Of a DNA stretch of 53,289 bases, positions 34,114 to 42,620 are shown in pieces. The notes under the pieces are model-generated. The model saw nothing but the letters and a program-made list of their open reading frames with translations, ran no database searches and had not been told where the DNA came from. How positions within the stretch are numbered: the stretch's first letter is position 1; each line of letters begins with the position of its first letter. Origin of the DNA: UBA2428 sp002343545 (lineage in GTDB: Bacteria > Bdellovibrionota > UBA2428); contig CALFZE010000012.1 of assembly GCA_937952285.1 (NCBI GenBank), positions 1 to 53,289 on the forward strand, read 5' to 3'. The position numbers were made by a program, and so were the translations under genes.

Positions 34114-35550
34114 CTAGCGAGTAGCGGGGGAGGGCGTCGTAGAATCGACGCGGGCCGACACGACGCCGTCCTTCAGGCGCAGCGTCACCGCGTCGCCCGT
34201 CCGGACGTCGGCGACCGACTTGACGACCCGGCCGTCGGGCTTGGCCGCGACCGAGAAACCGCGATCCAAGAGTTTCAGGGGCGAGAGGGCCTCGAGAACG
34301 GCGGCGGATTGGCGCAGGCGCGAGCGGCGGCGCTCAAGCTGGGCCGACATGAGCAGTTCCAGGCGCCTTTGGTACTGAACGAGGCGTTCCTTGTCGCGCG
34401 CGAGGCGGCGCTCCGGGGCGGCCGCGACGACGCGGTTCGAGAGCTGGTCCACGCGCAAGCGAAGGTCGTCGAGACGTCGGTTCGCATAGCGGGTGAACTC
34501 GAGGTGGCGACGGCGGAGTTCTTCGAGCCAGAGGCGAACGTCGGGCGTCGTTTCTTGCGCGGCGTGGCTGGGCGTGGCGGCGCGTTTGTCCGCGACGCCG
34601 TCGGCGATCGTGACGTCGATCTCGTGGCCGACGGCCGAAACCGTGGGGACCTTGGACGCGGCGAGGGCCCGCGCGACGGACTCGTCGTTAAAGCAGAAGA
34701 GGTCTTCGTAGGAACCCCCGCCCCGGCCCACGATGAGCACGTCGAGGGGCCGCGGCGCCTGGGCACTGTAGCGGTTCGCCGAGGCGATGGCGGCCACGAT
34801 TTCGGCCGGGGCGCGCTCGCCCTGGACGGCCGCGTGGAAGACGCTCACTTCGGCGAGCGGAAAGCGGATGCGGAAGATGCGCAGCATGTCCTGCAGGGCC
34901 GCGCCCGTGAGGCTCGTCACGACGCCGATACGCCAGGCGACGCGCGGAACGGGACGCTTGCGCGCGGGATCGAAGAGACCCTGGGCCCGCAGCTTTTCCT
35001 TGAGCTGTTCGAACTTGAGTTGGAGCGCGCCGATGCCGACGGGTTCCATCTTTTCGGCGACGAACTGCAAGGATCCCGAGCCGCCGTAGTAGTCCAGGCG
35101 GCCCGTGCAGATGACCTCGAGCCCGCCTTTGATGTCGAAGGGGACCTTGGTGAGGGCGCCCCGCCACATGACCATTCGCATCTGCGACTTGTCGTCTTTG
35201 AGGCCGCAGTAGAGATGCCCGTTGCGGTGAACGCCTTTGAAGTCGGCGATCTCGCCTTGCACGATGACTTGGGGGTAGCGGTCGGCCAGGTGATCGCGGA
35301 GCTCTTCGGCGAGCTCGGTCACGGAATAGATCTTGGGGCCGATCTCGACTTTGACGGGCGGCTCCGGTTCGGGAGCGTGCGCCGCCACGATGGCGTCCAG
35401 GGCTTGGCTCGCGTCGGCTTCGAAGGGGTCGCGCTCGGGCTCGCGCACGACGGGTTTGGCCGTCATGCCGGGGGCTTGGGGCCAATCGAAGAGGCTGGAT
35501 TGGGCCTCGGGCGCCCGGGATTTTTTGCTCACTTTAGGGGACGCCTCCAT
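34114..35550 (-). CDS. xseA: Exodeoxyribonuclease VII large subunit
   Basis: A 478-residue protein. After a non-conserved N-terminal extension of about 70 residues come the OB-fold (VTELAEELRDHL, VIVQGEIADFKG, GHLYCGLKDDKS) and the catalytic core. Core motifs are RIGVVTSLTGAALQDML, IVGRGGGSYEDLFCFND and the SAVGHEIDVTIADGVAD block. The coiled-coil region and the C-terminal strand with LLDRGFSVA are also present. With the small subunit XseB, which is not in this window, it degrades ssDNA to oligonucleotides in repair. It lies 25 bp upstream of the kinase gene on the same strand. Confidence 0.94.
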   Translation of the reverse strand: MEASPKVSKKSRAPEAQSSLFDWPQAPGMTAKPVVREPERDPFEADASQALDAIVAAHAPEPEPPVKVEIGPKIYSVTELAEELRDHLADRYPQVIVQGEIADFKGVHRNGHLYCGLKDDKSQMRMVMWRGALTKVPFDIKGGLEVICTGRLDYYGGSGSLQFVAEKMEPVGIGALQLKFEQLKEKLRAQGLFDPARKRPVPRVAWRIGVVTSLTGAALQDMLRIFRIRFPLAEVSVFHAAVQGERAPAEIVAAIASANRYSAQAPRPLDVLIVGRGGGSYEDLFCFNDESVARALAASKVPTVSAVGHEIDVTIADGVADKRAATPSHAAQETTPDVRLWLEELRRRHLEFTRYANRRLDDLRLRVDQLSNRVVAAAPERRLARDKERLVQYQRRLELLMSAQLERRRSRLRQSAAVLEALSPLKLLDRGFSVAAKPDGRVVKSVADVRTGDAVTLRLKDGVVSARVDSTTPSPATR

Positions 35551-35621
35551 GGGTTTCCGGTCTAGTCCGTGGGGCTAGGGAGGGTCGAGCCGAAGGACCC
35601 AAAAACTTTCGCTCGCTTTGC

Positions 35622-35649
35622 TTGACCACCAAGGGAAGGGCGGTTACAA
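35622..35649 (+). promoter_or_regulatory. Candidate promoter upstream of tRNA-Asp
   Basis: TTGACC (35622-35627) and TTACAA (35644-35649) are 16 bases apart and point to the tRNA-Asp gene about 80 bases downstream. The spacing is one base short of ideal and the leader would be long for a tRNA. The rest of 35551-35734 holds nothing else recognised. Confidence 0.35.
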
Positions 35650-35734
35650 ACCCTCCTTGCGGAACGTTGGTTGTACGTTTGATGTTCCCAAAAGCTTGGT
35701 TTCTCTCTGAGGAACGAAGTTTTTTCACTACCAC

Positions 35735-35811
<77 letters not shown>

Positions 35812-35833
35812 TTTACAGATTGATTGATTCTCC

Positions 35834-35921
35834 GATTCTCCCCGCCTGGTGGTGGGTTCCCCCAAAAAGTTTAAGAAGAACAGGCAGCTAGGACTCTTAG
35901 TCTGTAATTTTTGAACTGCGG
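35834..35921 (-). mobile_element. ISL3 end remnant
   Basis: About 88 bases nearly match the left end and transposase 3' end of the element at 2841-4160, including the terminal repeat and the stop-codon region, with scattered substitutions. The match ends abruptly at an IS3-type fragment, so most of this ISL3 copy has been deleted. It marks the left edge of the island and shows that the family has been active more than once in this genome. Confidence 0.8.
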
Positions 35922-35923
35922 CC

Positions 35924-36280
35924 AAGCCAAGATCCATGGTGATCGACAACGGACCGGAATTCACGGGACGCGAGTTCGACAGCTTCACGCACAAGAACGC
36001 CATCAAACTCGACTTTATCCGCCCCGGAAAGCCGGTGGAAAATGTGTTCATCGAGTTGGTTAACGGAAGGTTTCGCGACGATTGCTTGAACAGGCATTGG
36101 TTCTTGGACCTTCAGGCGGCTAAAGCTCGAATCGAAGAATGGCGAGAAGAGTAGATCTGCTGCAGATCGCACAGCTTGCTTGGGGAATCCTACTCCCAAC
36201 GAATTCGCTGCTCGGCTCGCGGCTAAATCACCGCGGAGTTTCTCTAAAGCTCCCTGGCAGCGTTTTTGGGGGTCAGGTCA
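35924..36280 (+). pseudogene. IS3-family transposase OrfB fragment with right terminus
   Basis: Only the last third of an IS3-type integrase-like transposase remains. Visible are IDNGPEFTGREFD (second catalytic Asp region), RPGKPVENVFIE (catalytic Glu context), then GRFRDDCLNRHWF. An in-frame TAG at 36152 follows, and a frame change is needed to reach LGNPTPNEFAARLA (from about 36178), the usual family ending. The right terminus looks like TTTTTGGGGGTCAGGTCA (36263-36280), ending in CA as IS3 elements do. It is inactive. The 466 bases of 35812-36277 contain only this and the ISL3 remnant. Confidence 0.8.
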
Positions 36281-36517
36281 TTCCAACTCCCATTCGAGGA
36301 AGGGGCGCGGGTCGAGTCCCAAAGCCGTCCCAAGCTTAGCTAACGTCTCCAGAGTCGTGTTGTAGCTCGATCTCGACGCCAGCGACTTTAAGGTATCTAC
36401 GGAGATGCCGGAGTTCTTCGATAACTCGGCATACGACGGCCTTATCCCTACCCGAGCCTCGTACGAATCCAGCATTGCTTTCAGGTCGAATTTCAAACCA
36501 GTTGCCGATTCGCTCAT
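36278..36517 (-). CDS. XRE-like HTH regulator of the restriction-modification operon
   Basis: A 79-residue HTH protein in which YAELSKNSGISVDTLKSL (residues 24-41) is a Cro/XRE-type helix-turn-helix. It is divergent from the methyltransferase gene with 56 bases between, the position of a controller or repressor of restriction-modification genes. Its TGA stop lies inside the terminus of the IS3 remnant, so the original C-terminus may have been altered by the insertion, although the final residues (DPRPFLEWELE) look natural. It probably binds the inverted repeat at 36520-36536. Function is inferred from domain and position. Confidence 0.7.
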   Translation of the reverse strand: MSESATGLKFDLKAMLDSYEARVGIRPSYAELSKNSGISVDTLKSLASRSSYNTTLETLAKLGTALGLDPRPFLEWELE

Positions 36518-36519
36518 GA

Positions 36520-36553
36520 GTGTATTGACACTACACCCATCAGGCTAAACAAT
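36520..36553 (+). promoter_or_regulatory. Methyltransferase operon promoter with overlapping inverted repeat
   Basis: On the plus strand TTGACA (36525-36530) and AACAAT (36548-36553) are 17 bases apart, ahead of the methyltransferase start. An inverted repeat GTGTA-N7-TACAC (36520-36536) covers the -35 box and begins 3 bases before the start of the divergent regulator gene. Binding there could repress both directions. Confidence 0.5.
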
Positions 36554-36573
36554 ACTAGTTACATCACAGGGGA

Positions 36574-37764
36574 ATGCATCATTTGAGATATTTGTCAGTC
36601 AGTCTGTTCACTGGCGCCGGTGGGCTCGATTACGGGCTTGAAGAGGCGCAGTTCGATACCGCAGTCGCAATTGAGATGGATTCGAATTGCTGCAAAACCT
36701 TGCGACATAATCGGCCAGACTGGCATGTCGTAGAGTCGCCGATCTCTGAAGTTCCAAGCAAGCAGATCCTTAGTCTTGCGGGCATCAAGCGACGCGAGCT
36801 CGACCTCTTGCATGGAGGTCCTCCGTGCCAGCCTTTCTCCAAATCTGGATACTGGAAGACTGGCGACGCAAAGCGACTGAAAGACCCGCGCTCCGACACT
36901 CTCAAGGAATACATGAGGGTCCTCGAAGACACTCTTCCCAAGGTCTTCTTGCTGGAGAATGTCTATGGACTTGCTTACGAGGGCAAGGACGAGGGACTGA
37001 AGTTCCTCAAGAGGCGCATCGACGCGATCAACCGCAAGCACGGGACCCGATACAGCTTCTCATGGGAGGTGCTAAACGCAGCGGACTTCGGCGTTCCACA
37101 AGTTCGAGAAAGAGTGTTCATTGTAGGCTCACGCGATGGCAAACTGTTCGAGTTCCCTAAGCCTCGCTTCTGCGACAGCGAAAAGCCCTTGCCAGGACTT
37201 AAGCCCTACAGGACTGCCTGGGACGCTTTACATTCCATTACCGACCTCAGCGAGAAGGCGATACCTTCGAGAGTGAAAGGTCGATGGGGATTTCTTCTTC
37301 CGTCGATCCCGGAAGGCCGCAATTACCTTTACCACTCCGAGAAGGGCGAAGGAAAGCCGATCTTCAAGTGGAGGTCGCGCTACTGGAGCTTCCTATTGAA
37401 GCTAGCGAAGGACAGGCCGAGCTGGACAATTCTAGCGAGCCCAGGGCCCACGATTGGCCCCTTTCACTGGAATAACCGTCCACTGACCATGCGGGAGATG
37501 GCGCGCCTACAGACCTTTCCCGATGATGTCGAAGTACTAGGCGACAGGAGACAAGTTCAAAAGCAACTCGGCAACGCTGTCCCCTCTGCCATCGGCGAGC
37601 TCCTCGGAAAGGAGATCCGACGGCAGTTCTTCGGCGAAAAAGTCAGGAGCGCATCGCTAACCCTCATTCCCGAAAAAGCTCGCCTAACCTCGCAGGCTAA
37701 GAAGCCGACGACGCTGTCAATCAGCGAGACTCGCAAGGCCAGACTCCTCGAAGGGAAATCCTGA
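36574..37764 (+). CDS. DNA cytosine-C5 methyltransferase
   Basis: A 396-residue enzyme that methylates cytosine C5, the self-marking arm of the system. Motif I is SLFTGAGGLDYG (10-21), motif IV is GGPPCQPFS with catalytic C85, motif VI is LLENV (126-130), motif VIII is VPQVRERVFIVG, and motif X is GNAVPSAIGE. The region between VIII and X, the likely target-recognition domain, is short, and the C-terminal 50 residues are basic. ATG at 36574 overlaps its own GGGGA sequence, so a TTG at 36583 (LRYLSV) with proper spacing is a possible real start. Its last base overlaps the first of the next gene (ATGA-type coupling). Confidence 0.92.
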   Translation: MHHLRYLSVSLFTGAGGLDYGLEEAQFDTAVAIEMDSNCCKTLRHNRPDWHVVESPISEVPSKQILSLAGIKRRELDLLHGGPPCQPFSKSGYWKTGDAKRLKDPRSDTLKEYMRVLEDTLPKVFLLENVYGLAYEGKDEGLKFLKRRIDAINRKHGTRYSFSWEVLNAADFGVPQVRERVFIVGSRDGKLFEFPKPRFCDSEKPLPGLKPYRTAWDALHSITDLSEKAIPSRVKGRWGFLLPSIPEGRNYLYHSEKGEGKPIFKWRSRYWSFLLKLAKDRPSWTILASPGPTIGPFHWNNRPLTMREMARLQTFPDDVEVLGDRRQVQKQLGNAVPSAIGELLGKEIRRQFFGEKVRSASLTLIPEKARLTSQAKKPTTLSISETRKARLLEGKS

Positions 37765-39314
37765 TGGCGCGCACCAAAGAAGAAGTCGACATTCAGCCTG
37801 AGAGCAATATCCTCACGGTCTTCAGTCGATTGCCGTACCGCCCGTGGTATGCGGTAGCGGAGTTTGTGGACAACTCGATCCAGAGCTATTTTGACAACAA
37901 GAGTCGCCTGAAAGCCACAGACGGCAAAAAGTCTGGCTTAAAGATCCAAATCGAGTACTCGCAGCGAGATGGCGGAACGCTCACGATTCGCGACAACGCT
38001 GGAGGAATCGCGCCGTCGCAATTCAAGCGAGCATTCAAGTCAGCTGACATCCCGGCTGATACATCTGGGCTTCATGAGTTCGGCATGGGCATGAAATGCG
38101 CGGCCTGTTGGTTCTCCCCGCGTTGGCAGGTGAGAACTTCTGCGCTCGGAGATTCATTCTTGCGAACCATCGACTTCGACCTCAAAGAGATCGATCGAAA
38201 GCGACCAAAGAGGCTTAGTGTTGAGGTTGCGTCCGCAGCCAAGGATCTTCATTTCACCGAGTTGGTGCTTCGCGATCTGCATCACCCGCTACACGGAAGA
38301 ACCGTTGGCAAGATCAAGGAGCACCTAGCCAGCATTTATCGTCATTTCATCAGCAAAGGTGATATCCAAATTGATTTCGAGGGACCAATTGCTTACGCAG
38401 AGCCTGCGATCCTGAGGGCCCCGTTCCACAAGACTCCGAATGGAAAAGCCCGGTCATGGAAACAACTGATCGACATCAAATTGAGCAAAGGCAAATCTGT
38501 GACCGGGTTCGTCGCAATTCGCGAAACCGCAAGCACGTCAGAAGCGGGATTCGCGCTCTTTCGGAAGAGTCGCCTGATCCAAGGCAGCGTAGACGAGACC
38601 TGGCGCCCTGAAGAGCTCTTCGGGAAGTCAAACAGCTTCCTTTATCAAAGGCTTTTTGGGGAACTGCACTTCCAAGGCTTTCGCGTCAGTCACACCAAAG
38701 ACGCCCTCGTCATTGACGACGTTGAAGAAGTGCTAGTCCAGAGACTCAAGAGCAGTATGTCCCGAGGCGCCGAGAGCATCATTACTCAGGCACGTGAACA
38801 TCGAGTCGGAGCTTCTTCCGAGGAAGTAGCTCCTCGCGCCAAAAGAGTGCTGCAGAAGCTCGAGAAGACCTTCGACAGGGAGATGTCGAGGGTAATTCGT
38901 AGCCAAGCCTCGTCTTCGCCCAATACTTCCAGGCCTCCAGAGCGACTTACTAAACCCAAAAAGGGGACTAAGTCCGACGACGACATTCAAAGTACTTTCG
39001 CTATCAAGTTCAGGAATGAGGAATGGAAGGTGACCGTGCTGCTTTCGTTCGAGGAAGGCTTGCTGAGCCTGATCGAGGTCAGCGACTACAAAGGGGTGAA
39101 AGAAGTCCCTCGATCGCTGACCGTTCGACTGTCCGCAAAGGATCCCTTCTTCCAGAGGTATGTCGGGTCAGACCCTGCCTCGCTCGAGACCTTCATGCGA
39201 ATGGCAGTTGGGCTGGTGGTGGCCGAAACCACTGCAAGGGACGCGGGAGTCTCAAAGGCGGGGATCGTGCGAGAGAATCTGAACGAAATTTTGAAGAAAG
39301 CAATGGGCAGATAA
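37764..39314 (+). CDS. GHKL ATPase, MORC/MutL-like, of the restriction-modification system
   Basis: A 516-residue protein. The N-terminal GHKL fold is clear: N-box E33, D36 and N37 in AEFVDNSIQS, G1 at 77-81 (RDNAGGI), and G2 GLHEFGMGMK (102-111). A second S5-like domain follows to about residue 340, then a Ser/Pro-rich linker and a C-terminal helical domain. GHKL ATPases of this group (MutL, Hsp90, MORC) clamp onto DNA as ATP-driven dimers. Comparative genomics (Iyer, Abdulrehman and Aravind, 2008) placed such MORC-like ATPases in restriction operons with C5 methylases. The gene overlaps the methyltransferase gene by one base and abuts the Z1 gene. Confidence 0.88.
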   Translation: MARTKEEVDIQPESNILTVFSRLPYRPWYAVAEFVDNSIQSYFDNKSRLKATDGKKSGLKIQIEYSQRDGGTLTIRDNAGGIAPSQFKRAFKSADIPADTSGLHEFGMGMKCAACWFSPRWQVRTSALGDSFLRTIDFDLKEIDRKRPKRLSVEVASAAKDLHFTELVLRDLHHPLHGRTVGKIKEHLASIYRHFISKGDIQIDFEGPIAYAEPAILRAPFHKTPNGKARSWKQLIDIKLSKGKSVTGFVAIRETASTSEAGFALFRKSRLIQGSVDETWRPEELFGKSNSFLYQRLFGELHFQGFRVSHTKDALVIDDVEEVLVQRLKSSMSRGAESIITQAREHRVGASSEEVAPRAKRVLQKLEKTFDREMSRVIRSQASSSPNTSRPPERLTKPKKGTKSDDDIQSTFAIKFRNEEWKVTVLLSFEEGLLSLIEVSDYKGVKEVPRSLTVRLSAKDPFFQRYVGSDPASLETFMRMAVGLVVAETTARDAGVSKAGIVRENLNEILKKAMGR

Positions 39315-41525
39315 ATGGCTAGGAAGAAGGGCAGCAAAGACTCAACAAGCGCATCCGTGCTCCTGCCAGAGCAATCAACATCAGGCTGGCAACCCGTGAT
39401 CAATGGTGAGTTCAGCGATCTCCTGGCTGAGCAGCGCAAGCTCTCAGACTCTGAGAAGGTACGCTTGAAGGCGACCACTGTATCGATCTTGTCGAAGTGC
39501 ATTCCACCGAAGGGCGCAGTTGGCAGCGAGACGGGTCTTGTGATGGGTCTAGTTCAAAGCGGAAAGACGATGTCGTTCACCGCGCTGAGTTCGCTGGCAC
39601 GAGACAATTTGTACCAACTGATTATCGTGATCACAGGCACGAATTTGAATCTTTCGGCTCAGTCCGTTGATCGTCTCAAACGAGATCTCCGAACTACAAT
39701 GCGTAACGGGACCGTATGGCATTGCGAGGACAATCCTCGGAAGAACAAGGCAGCGAACATTCAATCAAAGCTTGATGTATGGAGAGATCAGGCGGCATTC
39801 CCGATCCTCAAGCAGACAGTTCTCATCACGGTCATGAAGAATCATCGCCATATCGCTCACCTGGTGGATCTCCTGGGCGAGCTTGAGCTCGACGGCGTAT
39901 CAGCATTGGTCATCGACGATGAAGCCGACCAGGCCAGCATGAACGCCAAGGTCAACAAAAGAGAAGAGAGTACTACTTACACGCGTATTCTTGATCTCCG
40001 CCGCGCTCTACCCAGCCATACATACGTTCAATACACTGCAACTCCTCAAGCGCCTCTGCTGATCAACAAGATCGACACGCTCTCACCCCGATTCGTCGAG
40101 CTTCTCGAGCCTGGGGATGACTACGTAGGGGGAGAAGAGTTCTTTCACCATAACAAGAACCTGGTTTTGGAGATTTCCGAGGAAGAACTGCCGGAAACCT
40201 GGCCGGACTCCGAGGGCCCTCCTCCGTCGCTACTGAGAGCGCTCCGATTCTTCTTCTTGGGCGCTGCTGACCAACTGTTGAAGGGACAGCCGGATCGCCG
40301 ATCGATGATGATACATCCCTCTCAAGAACGAGCAATCCATAAAACCTATTGCAACTGGGTGCGACACATTAAGAGTTCCTGGGTCAACGTGCTTTCGAAG
40401 CCCGCGTCTGTAGATGGTAAGGAACTCCTCAAGGAGTTCGAGCACGACTTCAATGAGATCCAATCAACGGCGCCCAACGTGAATTCTTTTGACAGGCTCA
40501 TTCCCGCGTTAAGCCAAGCAATCAACATTTGTCAGATCGAGGAAGTGAACACCAGGCAACAAGCGAGAACGCCTCAAATTTCATGGGCCAACTCGCTGTT
40601 CCACATTCTCGTCGGCGGAGCCGCCATTGATCGAGGATATACAGTTGAGGAACTCACTGTGACGTATATGCCTAGACCTAGGGGCGTCGGAAACGCGGAT
40701 ACCATTCAGCAGCGAGCGCGCTTCTTCGGATACAAGCGCAAGTATCTCGGGTTCTGCAGAGTTTTTCTCGAACCTGGTGTACTCCAAAGCTTCACGAACT
40801 ACGTCGATCACGAACGCGACCTACGCCAGCGTCTTGCGGACCATGTCAAGAGCGGCAAACCTATGACCGAGTGGAAGAGACTGTTCTACCTCTCCCCAGA
40901 CCTTAGCCCGACCAGAGCGTCTGTTCTCGATCTTGAATACGATCGGGGTAATTACGACAGAAAGTGGTTTCGCCAGGACTACCCTGCTTCCGGTGGAGAG
41001 TCGTTCATCCAGCACAACAGAAGCGTTCTCGATTTCATGCTGAATGGCATCGAGTTCACCGAGTTCCAGGGCCACAAGCGCCGGACAACGGAGCAGAAGC
41101 ACGCGTTCTGCCACGTTTCCCTCGAGGATCTATACCGAAAGCTTCTAGTAGAACTGACCTTCGGCGAACCTTTGGATTCCCAGAAGTTCACCGGCGTCCT
41201 GCTCCAGCTGGAGCGTAAGCTCAGATCTAGTAAGAACGCAGAGGCATCCATCATCCTCATGAGCCCTGACGGGAAAAGACGATCCCGGGAAATCGATGCG
41301 GATCTAAAGATCAAGAAGCTGTTCCAGGGTAAGAACTTTGATCGCAGAACAGGTGAAGTCATTTATCCAGGCGCTGAATCTGTTCGCGAAGATGACATCG
41401 TCTCGCTCCAAGTCTACCGCCTTGATTTGACCTCGAGCAACAAGGTGATCAGGGATGTGCCGACCTTCGCCCTGTGGATGCCCGAGGGATACGGGTCGCC
41501 TTGGTATAACCAGCGGGAACAATGA
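39315..41525 (+). CDS. Z1-domain superfamily II helicase-like protein
   Basis: A 736-residue protein directly following the GHKL gene with no gap. Walker A is GLVQSGKT (78-85), Walker B is VIDDEADQAS (199-208), and motif III-like QYTATPQAP is at 239-247. This SF2 helicase core plus the C-terminal Z1 domain (about 380-600, with LVGGAAIDRGYTVEEL and RPRGVGNADTIQQRARFFGY) defines Z1 proteins. They occur almost only with GHKL ATPases and PD-(D/E)XK nucleases in restriction operons, where they are predicted to translocate DNA. GC and codon usage match the neighbouring island genes. Confidence 0.88.
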   Translation: MARKKGSKDSTSASVLLPEQSTSGWQPVINGEFSDLLAEQRKLSDSEKVRLKATTVSILSKCIPPKGAVGSETGLVMGLVQSGKTMSFTALSSLARDNLYQLIIVITGTNLNLSAQSVDRLKRDLRTTMRNGTVWHCEDNPRKNKAANIQSKLDVWRDQAAFPILKQTVLITVMKNHRHIAHLVDLLGELELDGVSALVIDDEADQASMNAKVNKREESTTYTRILDLRRALPSHTYVQYTATPQAPLLINKIDTLSPRFVELLEPGDDYVGGEEFFHHNKNLVLEISEEELPETWPDSEGPPPSLLRALRFFFLGAADQLLKGQPDRRSMMIHPSQERAIHKTYCNWVRHIKSSWVNVLSKPASVDGKELLKEFEHDFNEIQSTAPNVNSFDRLIPALSQAINICQIEEVNTRQQARTPQISWANSLFHILVGGAAIDRGYTVEELTVTYMPRPRGVGNADTIQQRARFFGYKRKYLGFCRVFLEPGVLQSFTNYVDHERDLRQRLADHVKSGKPMTEWKRLFYLSPDLSPTRASVLDLEYDRGNYDRKWFRQDYPASGGESFIQHNRSVLDFMLNGIEFTEFQGHKRRTTEQKHAFCHVSLEDLYRKLLVELTFGEPLDSQKFTGVLLQLERKLRSSKNAEASIILMSPDGKRRSREIDADLKIKKLFQGKNFDRRTGEVIYPGAESVREDDIVSLQVYRLDLTSSNKVIRDVPTFALWMPEGYGSPWYNQREQ

Positions 41526-41528
41526 TCG

Positions 41529-42521
41529 ATGAAGGACTTATCAAAACTTCTTGAGTCGCTGTTGCCCGCCACTCGAAGCTCGAAGGGCATAGTTTATTCC
41601 GTTGAGGCAGTGAGGCCATCGGATTGCGCATTCATCGGCAACGACGAGAATGGAAACGCCGTAGCGATCATAGTCTGCGAGGATTCGCTGCAAAGCGACT
41701 TACCAGATCTTCGGTTGGAGCACTTCACCGTCGACCCGAACCGCTTTTGCATTGTCTCGAGCGACAATTCTCGTCTCAAACGCGAAGGTCGATTCTGCAC
41801 GCTGACCTTCACAAGTCCGGATCAGACACTTAGGAATTTATTTTTGCGTCTACTCGTCGCATTGGTCGAGGACTTACCTTCGGTACCCACTAAAATCCAA
41901 GTGATGTCTCGCATCTCTCAGATCGTCGATTTGTTCACTGCTATGAAGAGCCCTCCTCAAAAATCCCTGATCGGGATCTGGGGCGAACTTATCATTCTTG
42001 ATCTCGCGACGGATAAGGCTACAGCGCTCTCGGCGTGGCATGATAAGAACTCCGAAACCTGTGACTTCGTGAGCGGCAATACAGGGCTTGAGGTCAAATG
42101 CACGACCCGCGAGCGGCGTATACATAGGTTCTCGCTCGAGCAGGTCACGCCAACCAATATACCTGAGTCAACTTTCGTCGCATCCATGCTGACAAGAGCT
42201 ACAGACGAAGGGATGAGTGTCTCCGATCTTGCCAATCGAGTGCGTGAAAAAATCTCCGAGCGAAAGCTGATTCTGAAACTAGATAGGGCGATCTACTCAG
42301 CACTGGGAACTTCTTGGGTTGAAGCAGATCAGTCGAAATTTGACCTTGATCTTACGTTTAAGACCCTAAAGTATTACAACGTTGCTGATCTGCCAAAGCC
42401 GACGGGAACAATGCCGCCAGGAGTGTCCAATCTTCGCTTTGACTGCAATCTCGAGATCGTTCAGCCGCTGAAAACTCCAGATCTCAAATCAAACGCCCTT
42501 CTCCGAACCATCCTAATCTAA
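41529..42521 (+). CDS. PD-(D/E)XK nuclease (DUF4420-type) of the MORC restriction system
   Basis: A 330-residue protein beginning 3 bp after the Z1 gene. The nuclease core is E153 in IWGELIIL, D179 in TCDFVSG, and the E188-x-K190 pair in GLEVKCT, followed by a basic RERRIHRF stretch. This is the DUF4420 'PD-(D/E)XK motif protein' family usually found at the end of Z1 operons, and it is the probable DNA-cleaving subunit. The N-terminal 120 residues and the C-terminal quarter are not recognised. The 99 bases after the stop (42522-42620) separate it from the convergent effector gene and show no clear terminator. Confidence 0.88.
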   Translation: MKDLSKLLESLLPATRSSKGIVYSVEAVRPSDCAFIGNDENGNAVAIIVCEDSLQSDLPDLRLEHFTVDPNRFCIVSSDNSRLKREGRFCTLTFTSPDQTLRNLFLRLLVALVEDLPSVPTKIQVMSRISQIVDLFTAMKSPPQKSLIGIWGELIILDLATDKATALSAWHDKNSETCDFVSGNTGLEVKCTTRERRIHRFSLEQVTPTNIPESTFVASMLTRATDEGMSVSDLANRVREKISERKLILKLDRAIYSALGTSWVEADQSKFDLDLTFKTLKYYNVADLPKPTGTMPPGVSNLRFDCNLEIVQPLKTPDLKSNALLRTILI

Positions 42522-42620
42522 ATCGATTCGGACGATCCCAGTTGTTTGTTTCGATCTCGAGTTAGGCCACGAATCAAATTCGAAACATTGAAACTTGCTG
42601 CGTTTGCAGCTCGCGTGCGA

